From: Pandoraea vervacti | GTDB taxonomy: Bacteria > Pseudomonadota > Gammaproteobacteria > Burkholderiales > Burkholderiaceae | Length of the DNA: 64,000 bases | Direction of reading: 5' to 3' | NCBI RefSeq assembly: GCF_000934605.2 | Contig: NZ_CP010897.2 | Span: 5,084,001 to 5,148,000, forward strand | Made by a program: the position numbers and the translations under genes | The notes under the pieces: model-generated | The model's database searches: none | Told to the model about the DNA's origin: nothing | The model's input: the letters and a program-made list of their open reading frames with translations, nothing else | Shown here: positions 51,001 to 61,182 of the stretch, piece after piece | Layout: every line of letters begins with the position of its first letter | Position numbering within the stretch: position 1 is the first letter of the stretch

Positions 51001-54000
51001 ACCGACGTTGACGATCTGACCGCCCGACGTGAGCGTCAAATTCGGCGCCTGAATCGCCGCAGCGATGTTACCCACCGGCGTCGGCGGGTTGATGACGCCG
51101 CCTACGCTCGTGTAAGCATCCCCATACAGCGACGTACATTCCGCCGCACTGCCGCAACTCCACACATCGTGACGCTTGTCCGACTCGAACATGCCCGTCT
51201 CTTGCACCCAGTGCGAGTGCCAGTAGGCATTGAGCGTCTGCGCACTGTTGACCACCGGGCCGCTGACGTTGATCGTTGCGTTAAGCCCCGCCGTGATCAG
51301 ACTGCCGACGTTCGTCAGCGACCCGGCATTGATCGTGAGATTTTTCCCCGCACCGATGATCGACGAGTTGCCCGACTGCTGATCGACGTACGCCTCGCAG
51401 TAGCTTTCCTTATAGCCACCCGCCGTCATACAACCCGAGTACTTTTCGAGCTTGCCGTAGTTCTCGTGCACCTGAACCGGCGGCGGCAACGTGTTGGTGA
51501 TGCCGCCTGCGACGTTCAAGGTCAGGTTGTTGCCCGCGAGGATGTTGCCTGATGTGTTGGTGAGCGAGTCAGCTGCGGTCGTGCCCGTCGCCGACGAACC
51601 CACACCGCCGATCACAAGATCGTGACCGGCGATCAGATCGCCATACTTGTTGTTGATCGTGCCCGCCGCAATCGTGAGGTTGTTGCCCGCGATGATGGCG
51701 GCGTTGTTCTGCGCGAAGGTGAATGAGGTGGTGTTCGGGTTCTGCCCGCGAACGTCGTTACCCCGGTAGCAGGCAACGTTGCTCGTTCCCGCCGCGCATC
51801 CGGCCTGTGACGTGAATTGCTGGGTATTCCCGCCCTGATTCGTGACGCTCGCAGCGTAAATGTTGACGTTGTTCTGGGCGTAGATCATGCCCTCGTTCAC
51901 GAGGTTGCCGCCGTAGAGGTTTAGCGTATTCGCAGCGGTGATCAGTCCGAGCGATGTCGACCACGAAATCGTGGAAGTCGACGTTGGGGCTGCAGCGTCC
52001 GTCGAAATCTTGAAAGCGACGAGTTCGTGCTCCTTCTGAATATCGGCGATCGTTTCATAGTGAGCAGCCGGAACCTCGATCTCACCGAGAGAAGCCAATT
52101 GCGCAAGAAACGCAGAATACTGCCCCTGATCCACCGCATTGAGAACAGTACTTGTCGCCGTCGGCGCTACCGCACCGTTGGAAAGCGTGCCGACATTGAG
52201 TGTGACATTCCGACCTGCCGCGATCTGCCCGCCCCTATTGGAAAGATTCGCAGTTGTCAGCGAAACATCTCCACCTGCGATCATGACACCCGACGCACCC
52301 ATCTGAGTCACAGTCGATGTTTGGTTGACCGTTGGCAACACAATGGCGATTGACGCCTGCGCACCCGGCACCGGCGCAGCGCTCATTTGCCAATAGTCGT
52401 AGTCGACTGGATAGTCGCCCACCATCCGACTGCCGCGGAACTTGTTCATGTAGAACGTTCCGGAGCCAGCCACCGGCTCGGCGGTCCCAGGATTACACGG
52501 TCGCGACAGAAAGACATCGCAGCGGTCGCCCGTCCAGGGGTTGATATTCTCAGGTTTGCTTTCCAGCGTTACGCCCGTGGGCGACAGGAGATCACCGAGC
52601 GTTGCCGTGGACGTCACGTCGAGCCACCGCACGTTCATGTCGCCTTCGCCTCCACCGGCACCCAGGCTGAGCTTCGAACCGCGCGTTCCGATAATCGCGC
52701 TCCAGATCAGACTCGGATCAACGACCGTCGTCGTAGTCGTCACCGACCCCGACCCCGCCGCCTGATCATTCACCACCGCTCCCGCCGTCACCGTCAGGTT
52801 GTTCCCCGCGATGATGGTGCCGCCGATGTTGTTCAGCGTGCCGGGCATGTTGAACGTGATGTCGCCCGCCGCCTGCGTCGTGGCGCCGGCGTTCGTGAAG
52901 TTTCCACCACTCACGTTCAGGTTGCGGTTCGCTTCGATGAGGCCACTGTTGATGACGTCGCGGGTCAACGACAGATCGCGGTCAGCGTGAATCGTCGCGC
53001 CCACGCCGTTGATCGTCGCCGCGTTGATCGTCACATCGCTGCCGCCCACCACACTGCCGCTGTTAGTGAACCAGCCGTTGCTCGCCAGCGTCAGTGCACC
53101 GTTGCTCTGAATCGTGCCGCTGTTGATGAACGACGACAGGCCCGTGAGCGACGTGCTCGCGCCGCCCAACTGCAACATGCCTGCGTTATTGATGACGTTG
53201 GCCGTGATCGACATCGTGCCGCCAGCCTGCAACGCGCCGCCCGTCACGTCGAACGTCGCGGCGTTCATCGACGCCGCCAGATTGCGCGTCGCGGCCAGTT
53301 CGCCGCCGGCGGTCGTGACCGTACCCGCGCCATTGACCGTCAGCGAGAGATCCGCGCTCGTTGGCGTTGCACTCGTCACGTCGCCCGCAAGGATCATGCC
53401 GCCGTTGTTGTTCAATCCGTTGACGTTGAGCGACACGCCGCCCGCGCCGAGCAGCGTGCCGCTATTGGTCAGCGTGCCCCCCGCCGTGACGGACGTCGTG
53501 CTGCCGTTGAGCAAACCGGCATTGGTCACGTCGCCGGTCGACGTCATCGTCAGCGCCTTCGTCGACGCCAGTTGCCCGCCCGTCTGATTGACGATGCCAC
53601 CGGCGTTGATCGTCAAAGCGCCCGCGCTAAGCACCGACGCGCCTGCCGAGTTCGTAAACGTTCCTGCGCCTGCATTGAAGGTCGTCGCGCCGTTGATGAG
53701 CGCGAGGCCGTGCGTCCTGATCCATTGCGTCGCAGTCACATCCAACGCACCGCCGACGATCATCGCGCCGGTGTCGATGCGCGCGCCACTCAGCTTCGCG
53801 TCTTGGGTGACGAAGAGTTGCCCGCCGCTGGCATCAAGTGCGCCGATTGCTGTGACCGTGAAGGATTTGGACGCGGTCGTAGCGCCGTTGATGACGACGT
53901 TCCCGCCATCGAGCGTCATGTCGCCGACGACGGTGTTGGTGCCTCCCAGCGTGAGCGTCTGCCCCGCACGCAGGGCGATGGTGTCGTTGCCCGAGACGTT

Positions 54001-57000
54001 CGCTACGCCGAGGTTTCCGCTCTGCGCGGTCAACGTCATCGCACCCATGCTCGACACGCCTTGCAGTGCCGTCAGATGCGTCGCAGCCGTCGCATCGAGT
54101 GTGCCACCCACGAGCACCTTGTCCAGCGTCAGGCTGCCCGACGTGCTGGTGAGCGATGCCTTGCCCATCGAGGTCAAGGCATCGAGCAACGCGTCGCTGG
54201 CGGATGTGATCCTGACGTCACCCGCCGTATCCACACCGCCCAGCGTCAGCTTGCCGCCGGAAGTGACCGCCACGTCCTTGCCGAACGTCAGGGCGCCATT
54301 GCTTCCATTGATGTCGCCACCCGATTGCAATGTTGCAGTGCCCTTGCCGAGCAGATGGCCGCTCAGCGCCATCGTCGTGCCGGACGTCAGCAACGTGTCG
54401 CCGTTGACCTGCGCGGCCCCCATCGCCAACGCACTGCCCGCCTTCGCCGTGAAGTTCTGAATCGCGGTGACGGGGCCGGTCAGCGTGACGTTGCCCTGCA
54501 TCGCGGTCAGTGCGATGTCCTGATTCGCCGACAGCGCGCCGGTCACCGTCAGGTCCCGCGCGGCCGTGACGGTCAGACCCTCACCCGCCGTCACTGCACC
54601 GCCGAGCGTCACGTCGCGTCCGGCATTGACGCTCAGGCGGGCGCCTGTGCCGACATCTCCTGCAACGCGAACGTCACCCGTACCGCCCGCCGTGAGCGTG
54701 GCCGACTTGCCCGCCTGGATAGCGCCCGTAGTCAGATCGCCTGTCGTGGTCATCGCCAGCGCATCGCCCGCAACGATGGCTCCCGTGACTTGCGTTGCAC
54801 CACCTGACACCGTGGTGAGGCCACCATTGCCAAACGTGAGCGACGTAGCGCTGAGCTTGCCGCCTGCCGTCAGCAGACCGGCGACGGCGTCTGCCACGAC
54901 GCTACGTACGTTGCCCAGCGTCATGTCGCCGCCGGAGCTCAGACGCACCAGACCGTTGGCCGTCGTGTCGCCTTGCATCGTGAGCGACTTGCCCGCATTG
55001 ACGCTCACGTCGCCCTGCGCGCCCGCGTTGCCCGTGGTGATCGCGCCGTTCGCCGCCGTCAGCGTGAGGTGGCGCTCGGAAGCCGTGTCGCCTTGCAGAC
55101 GAATGTCGCCCGTCGCGGCGCTCACCGTGACGTTGTCGCCACCGACGGTCTTGCCGGTCACGGCGACGTCGCGTGCACCGGAGAGCGTTACCGTGCCAAG
55201 TGCGACGGCGTCGCCGGTAATGGCGACATCGCCGCCGCCCGCTGTCACCGTCAGCGCCTGGGTCGCCTGCACGTTATGCAGACCTGCGTTGTTTGCGGCG
55301 TGGACGTCGACGTTCTGGCCGGAAAGCGCGCCCGTGAGCGCAATGCTGCGCCTCGCATCGAGCGTGACGTCTGCGCCGAACAAGGCGGTACCGTCACCGA
55401 GGATGTCGCGACCGGCGCTCAACGCGCCGATCCCCTGCACGTTCGTTTGTCCAGTCAGCGTGAGATCGTTGACGGCGGACGCACGCAAGTCGCTCTGCAC
55501 GCTCAGCTTGCCGCCAAGCGTCGCATTCCCCGCGCTCGTCGCCAGCAGCGCACCGGCTGTCGTCACATCCCCACTGATGGCGAGGTCGCCCGTGCGCGTC
55601 ATCAACGAGAGATCGCCCATCGTGAGCGCCGTCCCCGTCACCGACAGATGGCGTTGTGCGATCAGTTCGCATGCCGCACCGCACGCCACGCTGCCGGCAA
55701 GGAGGATGTCGCGCGCGGCGCTCGCCGAGAACGCATTCGGCGACGACACTGCGCCGTTAAAGACGATGTCGCCCGGACCACCCAGCGCGCCCGCCGTGCC
55801 GGTCGTCGTGACCTTGATGCCGGTGGCCGAGTTGAGGATGCCGAGCATCGCATTGCCACCGGCCGTCACGTCGATGGCATTTGCCTGCACGCCGCCCGTG
55901 ATTCGCGTGTCGCCTGCCGACGCGAGCGTGGCATTGCCCGTGAAGACGGCCTTGCTGCTGCCGTCGCCGGTATCGAGCAACGTGCGGCCCGCCGTCAGGT
56001 TCGCGTTCACGCCGACCAACACCGCGCCGATTTGCAGATCGCGTCCGGCGTTGATCGTGACGTCGCGCAACGCACTCGTCGACTGACCAAGCGTGACGTC
56101 TTGTGCGGCGTCGAAGAAGAGATTCGCCGCGCCGCTGACACCGCCCGTCGCGCGGATGCTACCGCCACGTGCCGTCAGGTTGGCGTCGCCTACCGACTGG
56201 ATCGCGCCGTCCACGACGATGTCGCGTTGCGCGTCGAGCGTAGTGCCCGCACCACCGCCGAGCGCGCCCGCCACGATGATGTCGCGCGCGGCCTGCAACG
56301 ACACGGCGCCCGGTGCGCCGGATTCGCCATTGACGATCACGTCGCCACCGCCGGCAAGCCCCTTGGCGGTCAGCGTCAATGCGCCGGTCGACTGCGCGTT
56401 TTTGACGGTCACGCTATTGCCCGCGACGACCGTCAGACCGCCGCCCTGCAACAGGCCGTTCTGGTCGACGTCTCGCGCTGCGCTGACGTCAAGCGCGCCG
56501 GTGAACGACGCCGAACCTGTGCCGCTCACGTCGCGTCCGGCATCGATGCGTCCGGCGCCCTGACCGTTCAACGCGCCCTGGACGACCGTGTCGCGCCCCG
56601 AGGCGAGCGTCGTGTTGCCCGCAACCGCCGTCTGCCCGCCCATGACGACGTCCGTCCCCGCCAACGCGGTCAGTTGCCCGCCGACGCCGAGTTTGCCCTG
56701 CGCGTCGACGTTGACACTGCCTTGTGTGGCCGTCAGCGTGGCGTCTTTCACCGTGTGGACCGTGCCCGTCATGTTGACGTCGCGTGCGCCGGCGAGCGTG
56801 GCGTCGTCGCCCGTTTGCAAGGTGCCTGCGACGGTGACGTCGCGCGCGCCCTTCAGCGCGACTGCACCGACCGCACTCGATTCGCCATTGACGATAACGT
56901 CGCCACCGCCCGCATTGCCGTTGGCCGATACTGAGAACAGGCCATTCGACGTGACGCTGGACACCGTTGCGCTGTTGCCCGCAGCCACGCTCACACCATT

Positions 57001-60000
57001 GCCCTGCAACACGCCGGACAGATTGATGTCCCGATTCGCAGTGAGCCTTGCGGCATCGGAGAACGCCGATGCGCCCGCCCCGACGAGATCGCGCCCCGCT
57101 TGCAGCACGCCCGCCAGCCCGACCAGTGCGCCATTGAGCACGATGTCCTGACCGGCCGTCACCGATGCGTTGCCGATGGCACTCGTCTGGGGTGCGCCCA
57201 ACGTCACCGTCTGCCCCGCGCTCAAGGCAAGCGTGCTGTTGGTGCTCAGATCGGCCGTCGTCGTCAGATTGCCGGATGACGCCGTCATGGCGACATCGCC
57301 GACAGCCGTCACAGCGCCGTCGAGCTGAATGTCTCGCTGCCCGGTCACGGTGAGCCTGTCGTTCGCCGCGATCTTTCCCGTCGGGGTGATGCGCACGTCG
57401 CGTGCCGCATTCAGTGTGGCAACGCCGAACGACGCGAGCGGCCCCATGACGCGAATATCGCCACCACCGCCGAGACCGTTTGCCGTGACGTCCAATGTGC
57501 CGCTGGCCTGAATGTCGCCGAGCGTCACATCGTTGCGACTCGTGACGACCAGATTTGCCGTCTGCAACTTGCCGCCGAGCGTGGCGTTTGCGCCTGACGT
57601 GAGCAACGTATTGCCGAGGAAATGCGCACCGCCGCCAATGTCGAGGTTCCCGCCCGCGTCGAGGGTGGCTGTGCGTTGTCCGGAGACATTGCCCGACACG
57701 CGCATGTCGCCATCGGATTGGAGGCGGACGTCGCCCGCCGCTGTAGCAGTGCCCGCGATGTCGAGCGTCGTACCCGCATTCGCCTTCAGGTCTGCGCTGG
57801 CCTCGATGGAGCCCGGCACCGACACGGCATTGGCCGCGCTCACCGACAGCGTCTGGTTCGTGCCCGCGGTTTGAAGTGTCCCGGTGACGGTCACGTTGCG
57901 CGAAGCGGCGAGCGTCAGGGCGTCCCCACCGGCCGTCGTGCCGTTCACGAGCACATCGCGCGCCGCCGTGAGCGCCGCCGCGCCATAGAACGAGACCTTG
58001 CCTTGCAGCGCGATGTCGCCCCCACCCGCGCCCCCCGCGCTACCCAGTGCACTAAGCGCTGCCATGCCGGTGCTTTGCGCGTCATTGAGCGACAGGCTCT
58101 TCCCCGCTTCCATGTTCAGCGCACCCGCCAGCAAGGTACCGGTCAGCGAGACGTCACGAGCCGCGCGCAATGTCGCGTTCGTTCCGAAGGCGAGCTTTCC
58201 CTTGCCGGTGAGGTCGGCGCCTGCGCGCAGCGTCGCATCGGTTTGTCCGAGCAGCGTACCGTCGATATTCAGCGCGCCGTCGGCGCGCAATCGCGCGGTT
58301 TGCGTCGAAGCGATATCGCCCTGAACGTCGAGGCCGCCTCGCGAGGTCATGTCCAACTGCCCGCCGGAAGCGAGCGTGCCGTCGACGCGCGTGTCGCCCG
58401 CCGATTGCGTCGCTACGCCACCGTGCCCCGTCAATCGCGCGCCCTGGGCGATCTGCAAGTCGCCGCCGGTCGTAATCGACACGTTGCCCGTCGCACCGGT
58501 GCTATCGGTGACGAACATACCGCGCGCGGCATTCGCGACCAGTGCGCCCGCGACGGTCACCGGTCCCGTGAGACGAATGTCGCCTTGCGCGACATCCTGC
58601 GTCGCAAGCGACAAGTCGCCACCGACTTGCGCTTCGCGCAGCGTCAGCGCTTTGGCCGCGCTTAGCGTGGCACTGTCGTTGGACTGGATGTTGGCGAGCG
58701 TGAGATCGCCGCCTGCGCGCACGTCCAGTGCCTTGCCCGACTGAAGCGAGCCTGCCGCCGAGATGTCGCCGGTCGCCGTCAGGCGATAGCCCGTCTCGCC
58801 AAGTCCGGTACCTGTGAGCGCAACGTTGCCCGCGCTGCTCATCTGCACCTGTTGCTGCGCGGCGTGGTTCGCCACCGTGAGATCGCCGCCGGACGAGAGC
58901 GTCAGGTCCCCGGCGGTGGCCGCAAGATCGCCCGCCATGCGCACGCCAAGGCCCGCCGTCGTGCCGATCACCTGGATCTGCCCGGCAGTCATCGCGCCGA
59001 AGCGGGTAGCGTCAATCGCGAGGACCTGCGCGTTGCCCGTGGCGCGCTGCACGGCCTGCGCCGTATTCGCCGCGCCGTTGGCGCCCGTGATGTAGCGTGT
59101 GCCCGTGCCGTCCACGGCGCCGGTCGAGACTTGCTGATTGCCGGTGATGACGTTGATTCGCGTACCGGCATACAGCGGTGCATTGACACCGACTGTCTGG
59201 CCGATCAGGTCGATGGCGCCGACCGTGCCCTCGATGCCGCTGCCGGGACCGTTCGCGCCCGCGTTGCCTTCCAGTTGAATGTGGCCACTGGTGACGTTGT
59301 AGCCGAGCGCGCCGGCGTTGGCGAAATCGGTCGGCGTGCCGCCGGGCGCGCTCAGAAATTGGGGCGTGCCCGTGGTAAGCGTCACGCCGATGGTGTTGGT
59401 GAACCCCGCGCCGCGCACCGAAATGCCGTTCGGATTCGCGATGATGACCGTCGCAGGTGCGCCGAACACCTCCAGCGGACCGTTCAGCGCGCTCGCGTAC
59501 GCGCTGCCGGACGACGTGACCTGATTGACGATGGTGCTCGCCGTGCGCCCCGACAGATTGGGGTTAGCGGCGATGGCGCCGCCGTTGAGCGACGTCCCGT
59601 TGAGCAGGCTGTTGTTGAGGATCAGGCCCGCAGCGTCGACGTTGAAGGTCTGGTACTGGTTGAGCGAGATACCCGCCGCATTGGGGGCGGTGATGTTCAC
59701 CACCGGTACGCCGTTGCCGCTCGTTATGATCTTCGGCGCGAAAACGACAGGGGCCGTCGGATCGGTGATGGGGGCCGCAAAGGCTTCACGCATGCCCACG
59801 TGTACGCGTAGCGTGGCGAGCGAACGCATCACCGTCAACGCAGTGTCGTCAAAGCCCCCGCGATTGGCGGCAAGTTCGCGCGCCGCGGACTGGCTCAGCT
59901 CGAACGTCACGGAGATTGGACTCACGAGCAGCGTGAGGGCGACGCAGGCCGCAATCGCGCGTTGCCACAAACGAATCGTCGGCGTCTCGTTGAGGACGAG

Positions 60001-60078
60001 ATCGCCTGCGTCGTCGGCGCGTGCCGATTGACGAGCGGTTTTCCCGGCTTCGATGAACTCTCGCGAAGTTTCCTTCAT
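48067..60078 (-). CDS. cdiA: Giant CdiA/FhaB-type two-partner-secretion toxin (4003 residues)
   Basis: The N-terminus has a long hydrophilic head and a hydrophobic segment (residues 41-58) as an atypical Sec signal. The TPS secretion domain (about 105-330) carries NPNL (172-175) and NPNGI (215-219). Residues about 350-2400 are beta-helix filament repeats of the type GDLTVAARDVTVTG. About 2430-2560 is a distinct cysteine-containing insert (near NPWTGDRCDVFLSRPC). The module at about 2840-3286 is copied downstream. A hemagglutinin-like hydrophobic stretch (about 3390-3690) and a pre-toxin (near NNALSEKYQYLTAQKL) follow. The last 140 residues or so (GEVSLTISGKVGTFDIAG, PGGTIYQATNAAGQTYTLRP, GLKEIKFRGE) are the candidate toxin, vaguely BECR-RNase-like. 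TpsB and a parvulin gene lie just upstream, cdiI downstream. Confidence 0.93.
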   Translation of the reverse strand: MKETSREFIEAGKTARQSARADDAGDLVLNETPTIRLWQRAIAACVALTLLVSPISVTFELSQSAARELAANRGGFDDTALTVMRSLATLRVHVGMREAFAAPITDPTAPVVFAPKIITSGNGVPVVNITAPNAAGISLNQYQTFNVDAAGLILNNSLLNGTSLNGGAIAANPNLSGRTASTIVNQVTSSGSAYASALNGPLEVFGAPATVIIANPNGISVRGAGFTNTIGVTLTTGTPQFLSAPGGTPTDFANAGALGYNVTSGHIQLEGNAGANGPGSGIEGTVGAIDLIGQTVGVNAPLYAGTRINVITGNQQVSTGAVDGTGTRYITGANGAANTAQAVQRATGNAQVLAIDATRFGAMTAGQIQVIGTTAGLGVRMAGDLAATAGDLTLSSGGDLTVANHAAQQQVQMSSAGNVALTGTGLGETGYRLTATGDISAAGSLQSGKALDVRAGGDLTLANIQSNDSATLSAAKALTLREAQVGGDLSLATQDVAQGDIRLTGPVTVAGALVANAARGMFVTDSTGATGNVSITTGGDLQIAQGARLTGHGGVATQSAGDTRVDGTLASGGQLDMTSRGGLDVQGDIASTQTARLRADGALNIDGTLLGQTDATLRAGADLTGKGKLAFGTNATLRAARDVSLTGTLLAGALNMEAGKSLSLNDAQSTGMAALSALGSAGGAGGGDIALQGKVSFYGAAALTAARDVLVNGTTAGGDALTLAASRNVTVTGTLQTAGTNQTLSVSAANAVSVPGSIEASADLKANAGTTLDIAGTATAAGDVRLQSDGDMRVSGNVSGQRTATLDAGGNLDIGGGAHFLGNTLLTSGANATLGGKLQTANLVVTSRNDVTLGDIQASGTLDVTANGLGGGGDIRVMGPLASFGVATLNAARDVRITPTGKIAANDRLTVTGQRDIQLDGAVTAVGDVAMTASSGNLTTTADLSTNSTLALSAGQTVTLGAPQTSAIGNASVTAGQDIVLNGALVGLAGVLQAGRDLVGAGASAFSDAARLTANRDINLSGVLQGNGVSVAAGNSATVSSVTSNGLFSVSANGNAGGGDVIVNGESSAVGAVALKGARDVTVAGTLQTGDDATLAGARDVNMTGTVHTVKDATLTATQGSVNVDAQGKLGVGGQLTALAGTDVVMGGQTAVAGNTTLASGRDTVVQGALNGQGAGRIDAGRDVSGTGSASFTGALDVSAARDVDQNGLLQGGGLTVVAGNSVTVKNAQSTGALTLTAKGLAGGGDVIVNGESGAPGAVSLQAARDIIVAGALGGGAGTTLDAQRDIVVDGAIQSVGDANLTARGGSIRATGGVSGAANLFFDAAQDVTLGQSTSALRDVTINAGRDLQIGAVLVGVNANLTAGRTLLDTGDGSSKAVFTGNATLASAGDTRITGGVQANAIDVTAGGNAMLGILNSATGIKVTTTGTAGALGGPGDIVFNGAVSSPNAFSASAARDILLAGSVACGAACELIAQRHLSVTGTALTMGDLSLMTRTGDLAISGDVTTAGALLATSAGNATLGGKLSVQSDLRASAVNDLTLTGQTNVQGIGALSAGRDILGDGTALFGADVTLDARRSIALTGALSGQNVDVHAANNAGLHNVQATQALTVTAGGGDVAITGDAVALGTVTLSGARDVAVTGKTVGGDNVTVSAATGDIRLQGDTASERHLTLTAANGAITTGNAGAQGDVSVNAGKSLTMQGDTTANGLVRLSSGGDMTLGNVRSVVADAVAGLLTAGGKLSATSLTFGNGGLTTVSGGATQVTGAIVAGDALAMTTTGDLTTGAIQAGKSATLTAGGTGDVRVAGDVGTGARLSVNAGRDVTLGGAVTAGEGLTVTAARDLTVTGALSANQDIALTAMQGNVTLTGPVTAIQNFTAKAGSALAMGAAQVNGDTLLTSGTTMALSGHLLGKGTATLQSGGDINGSNGALTFGKDVAVTSGGKLTLGGVDTAGDVRITSASDALLDALTSMGKASLTSTSGSLTLDKVLVGGTLDATAATHLTALQGVSSMGAMTLTAQSGNLGVANVSGNDTIALRAGQTLTLGGTNTVVGDMTLDGGNVVINGATTASKSFTVTAIGALDASGGQLFVTQDAKLSGARIDTGAMIVGGALDVTATQWIRTHGLALINGATTFNAGAGTFTNSAGASVLSAGALTINAGGIVNQTGGQLASTKALTMTSTGDVTNAGLLNGSTTSVTAGGTLTNSGTLLGAGGVSLNVNGLNNNGGMILAGDVTSATPTSADLSLTVNGAGTVTTAGGELAATRNLAASMNAATFDVTGGALQAGGTMSITANVINNAGMLQLGGASTSLTGLSSFINSGTIQSNGALTLASNGWFTNSGSVVGGSDVTINAATINGVGATIHADRDLSLTRDVINSGLIEANRNLNVSGGNFTNAGATTQAAGDITFNMPGTLNNIGGTIIAGNNLTVTAGAVVNDQAAGSGSVTTTTTVVDPSLIWSAIIGTRGSKLSLGAGGGEGDMNVRWLDVTSTATLGDLLSPTGVTLESKPENINPWTGDRCDVFLSRPCNPGTAEPVAGSGTFYMNKFRGSRMVGDYPVDYDYWQMSAAPVPGAQASIAIVLPTVNQTSTVTQMGASGVMIAGGDVSLTTANLSNRGGQIAAGRNVTLNVGTLSNGAVAPTATSTVLNAVDQGQYSAFLAQLASLGEIEVPAAHYETIADIQKEHELVAFKISTDAAAPTSTSTISWSTSLGLITAANTLNLYGGNLVNEGMIYAQNNVNIYAASVTNQGGNTQQFTSQAGCAAGTSNVACYRGNDVRGQNPNTTSFTFAQNNAAIIAGNNLTIAAGTINNKYGDLIAGHDLVIGGVGSSATGTTAADSLTNTSGNILAGNNLTLNVAGGITNTLPPPVQVHENYGKLEKYSGCMTAGGYKESYCEAYVDQQSGNSSIIGAGKNLTINAGSLTNVGSLITAGLNATINVSGPVVNSAQTLNAYWHSHWVQETGMFESDKRHDVWSCGSAAECTSLYGDAYTSVGGVINPPTPVGNIAAAIQAPNLTLTSGGQIVNVGNVVGQSVSLTGTSLVNGITTANTYTPQVGNPPQVISLAPANGGLNLTIPASLGGTGSSILTGAVGQQNGPSYVVGGLGATLDPVSPQVLISNLPASLQPSTTTFYFSPQQEAIQLQQAALMQTGKASFINGLSTDSTSQLSVNDQQKLVLYGNAVEYAKTNNIQLGQALTPEQVAGLSQPMLWYVEQTVPEPGCAATGNAACPTVTALMPQVYLPENFSALSAGGQILASNDLSLNFGSTATGGSILNTGSITSGGTLTVNTGTLTNRANVVDVGEIWSYIKDSGYLKTTGTMVQPGGFMSAAAGGLTLNVDQFNQIGGALQLLDPNGQVDQAATQAFIAGVAAQLGDNFLQQTMQNDLHTDFVKQGGNFGIQQVGMIVAAVAMSMVLGPMFSVMVGQLAGVEAGAATLMAAAGTTAEGVAIGAGIGNIALSAGLTAMTSSAFTQLAMTGSMNFGSVITSGLASAITAGLLNGITYSGDGGLGYTTLGGSSSSLSSLAGVNPSYVGGTAANAAATTADKLLSQGIAILGQSVIQAGVQSTIQGGSFLEALKGSGVSNLSAALAYQIGSLGPDALGQLGYVGAHAALGCASSSALGTGCGGGAIGAATSAVLTPLLRDALYNGSETVTYTDNGDGTVTKTTSYDNSAINASIALIAGLSGAGLSGVLGQNPNGGVTAAQNEATNNALSEKYQYLTAQKLACSGQAMSCYRDALTATQAAYIQAKVEVATQCATGGDNAACQIARNDVAQLYLNGQSLQQFVQGTPDCQTAGCVAATTAGYGILGLLTGWALGRFVGAARGIFSRPSGPTVGPSASSDMLTAGDTELSSRFGSGGLTPGMDNGVTPNANLADPLASLKSSRAPLGEVSLTISGKVGTFDIAGIRYPLQVNPSGTTAAMRVVDPETSAFSLLRKLSDGAPVVRREVPGGTIYQATNAAGQTYTLRPFSSTSAQTGVFEWTLQGARGSLPGGLKEIKFRGE
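50223..51561 (-). repeat. Parental cdiA segment duplicated in copies A-D
   Basis: This 1.34-kb stretch (about residues 2840-3286 of CdiA) contains every position found in copies A (50978-51285), B (50636-51561), C (50223-50884) and D (50406-50780). It ends near the LTPEQVAGLSQPMLWYVEQ pre-toxin-like motif region, so it is the likely crossover zone for swapping downstream tails. Confidence 0.9.
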
Positions 60079-60185
60079 GACGTGCCTTGTCCGTTTCTAT
60101 GACGTGCGTTGCCCCGGGGCTGCTGTGGTGGACACAGCGGCCTTGCGACCTGCAGATTGCGGTGCGTGCGGTAGAGCGACTGCGG

Positions 60186-61115
60186 TTACTGCTGAATCCG
60201 TGCGTTCTTGACGAGGTCGCCGATGACCTGCGCAGTCGCCTTCTCCATCGCCACTTGCTCAAGTTGCTTGCGCAGCAGCGGTGCGCTGTCTTCGAACTTC
60301 GGAATCTGCGTGGCGCGCTTGTCGTCCATGCGCAGAATCCAGAACTGCTCGCCGATCTTCAGTGGCTCGGCAGATACCGCGCCCTTGGGCAACTTCACCA
60401 GGGCTTCGGCAATCGGTTGCGGCCAGTTCTGCGTATTGCCCGCCGTGATCGGCGTCTTGAACGAGACCCAGTTCAGTTGGCCGCCCTGCGCGGCGTTGGG
60501 ACCCTGGCTGTACTGACGCGCCAGCGCCGCGAAATCGCTGCCTTTCTTGATCTCGTCGAGCACCGTCTGCGCGGTGGCGGCGTCACGTACCGCAATGGCG
60601 CTGGCGTGATACTCGTTTTCGCCCAGCGTTGCGACCACGGCGTCGTACTTGGCCTTCACGTCGGCATCGCTCACCGGAGCGGCGTTCAGATGCTCGGTCA
60701 TGTACGTGCGCGTGACGATCATCGTCTTCGCCGCTTCGAGCGCCGCCTGCACTTCCGGGCGCGTCTCGTAGTGCTGCTTGAGCGCAGCCTGCTTGAGCAG
60801 TTCGTTGGCGATCAATTGCCCTTTGAACAGTTCACGCAGTTGCGCACTGTCGGGCTGTCCGCTCGCCTTGACCATTGCGTCGACCGACGCCCTCGAGATC
60901 GTCACGCCGTTCACGCTGGCGACGGCGTCGGCGGGCAGCGGCTTCGATGCCGTGCCCTTGCCGTCAGTCTTGCTGTCGGTCTTGCTGTCGACCTTGGCGT
61001 CCGCCTTGTTGTCCGATTTGGTCACCTGCTTCGCCGCCATCGCACTCGGCAGCGTCACGCTCAGCGCTGCGAACACGCTCGCAGCCACGCACACACGGCT
61101 GAACTTCACCTTCAT
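60186..61115 (-). CDS. Periplasmic parvulin-type peptidyl-prolyl isomerase/chaperone (Par27-like)
   Basis: 309 residues. Signal peptide (MKVKFSRVCVAASVFAALSV, cleavage after AMA), then a Lys/Asp/Ser linker with KTDSKTDGKG repeats. A SurA_N-like helical part (VNGVTISRASVDAMVKASGQ, LFKGQLIANELLKQAAL) precedes the parvulin domain (EYHASAIAVRDAATAQTVLD, GSDFAALARQYSQGPNAAQG, GQLNWV). A similar protein, Par27 of Bordetella, chaperones the FhaB/FhaC pair. Sitting between tpsB and cdiA on the same strand, it very probably keeps CdiA unfolded in the periplasm. Confidence 0.92.
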   Translation of the reverse strand: MKVKFSRVCVAASVFAALSVTLPSAMAAKQVTKSDNKADAKVDSKTDSKTDGKGTASKPLPADAVASVNGVTISRASVDAMVKASGQPDSAQLRELFKGQLIANELLKQAALKQHYETRPEVQAALEAAKTMIVTRTYMTEHLNAAPVSDADVKAKYDAVVATLGENEYHASAIAVRDAATAQTVLDEIKKGSDFAALARQYSQGPNAAQGGQLNWVSFKTPITAGNTQNWPQPIAEALVKLPKGAVSAEPLKIGEQFWILRMDDKRATQIPKFEDSAPLLRKQLEQVAMEKATAQVIGDLVKNARIQQ

Positions 61116-61182
61116 CGATTCCTCTCCCGCAACGTTGGCGGGCGCTGCGAGCCGAGTGCCCGCAAGCCCGCATCTTCAGAAT

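Noticed and set aside
52387..56934. Long plus-strand open frames (806 and 653 codons) opposite cdiA
   Set aside because: They run antisense to filament repeats, and their Arg/Ala/Pro-rich sequence follows from the repeat codons on the other strand. No signal, domain or ribosome site.
60115..60140. A small GC-rich hairpin between the parvulin gene and cdiA as a terminator
   Set aside because: Only a 6-bp stem and no T tract; the genes are more likely co-transcribed.
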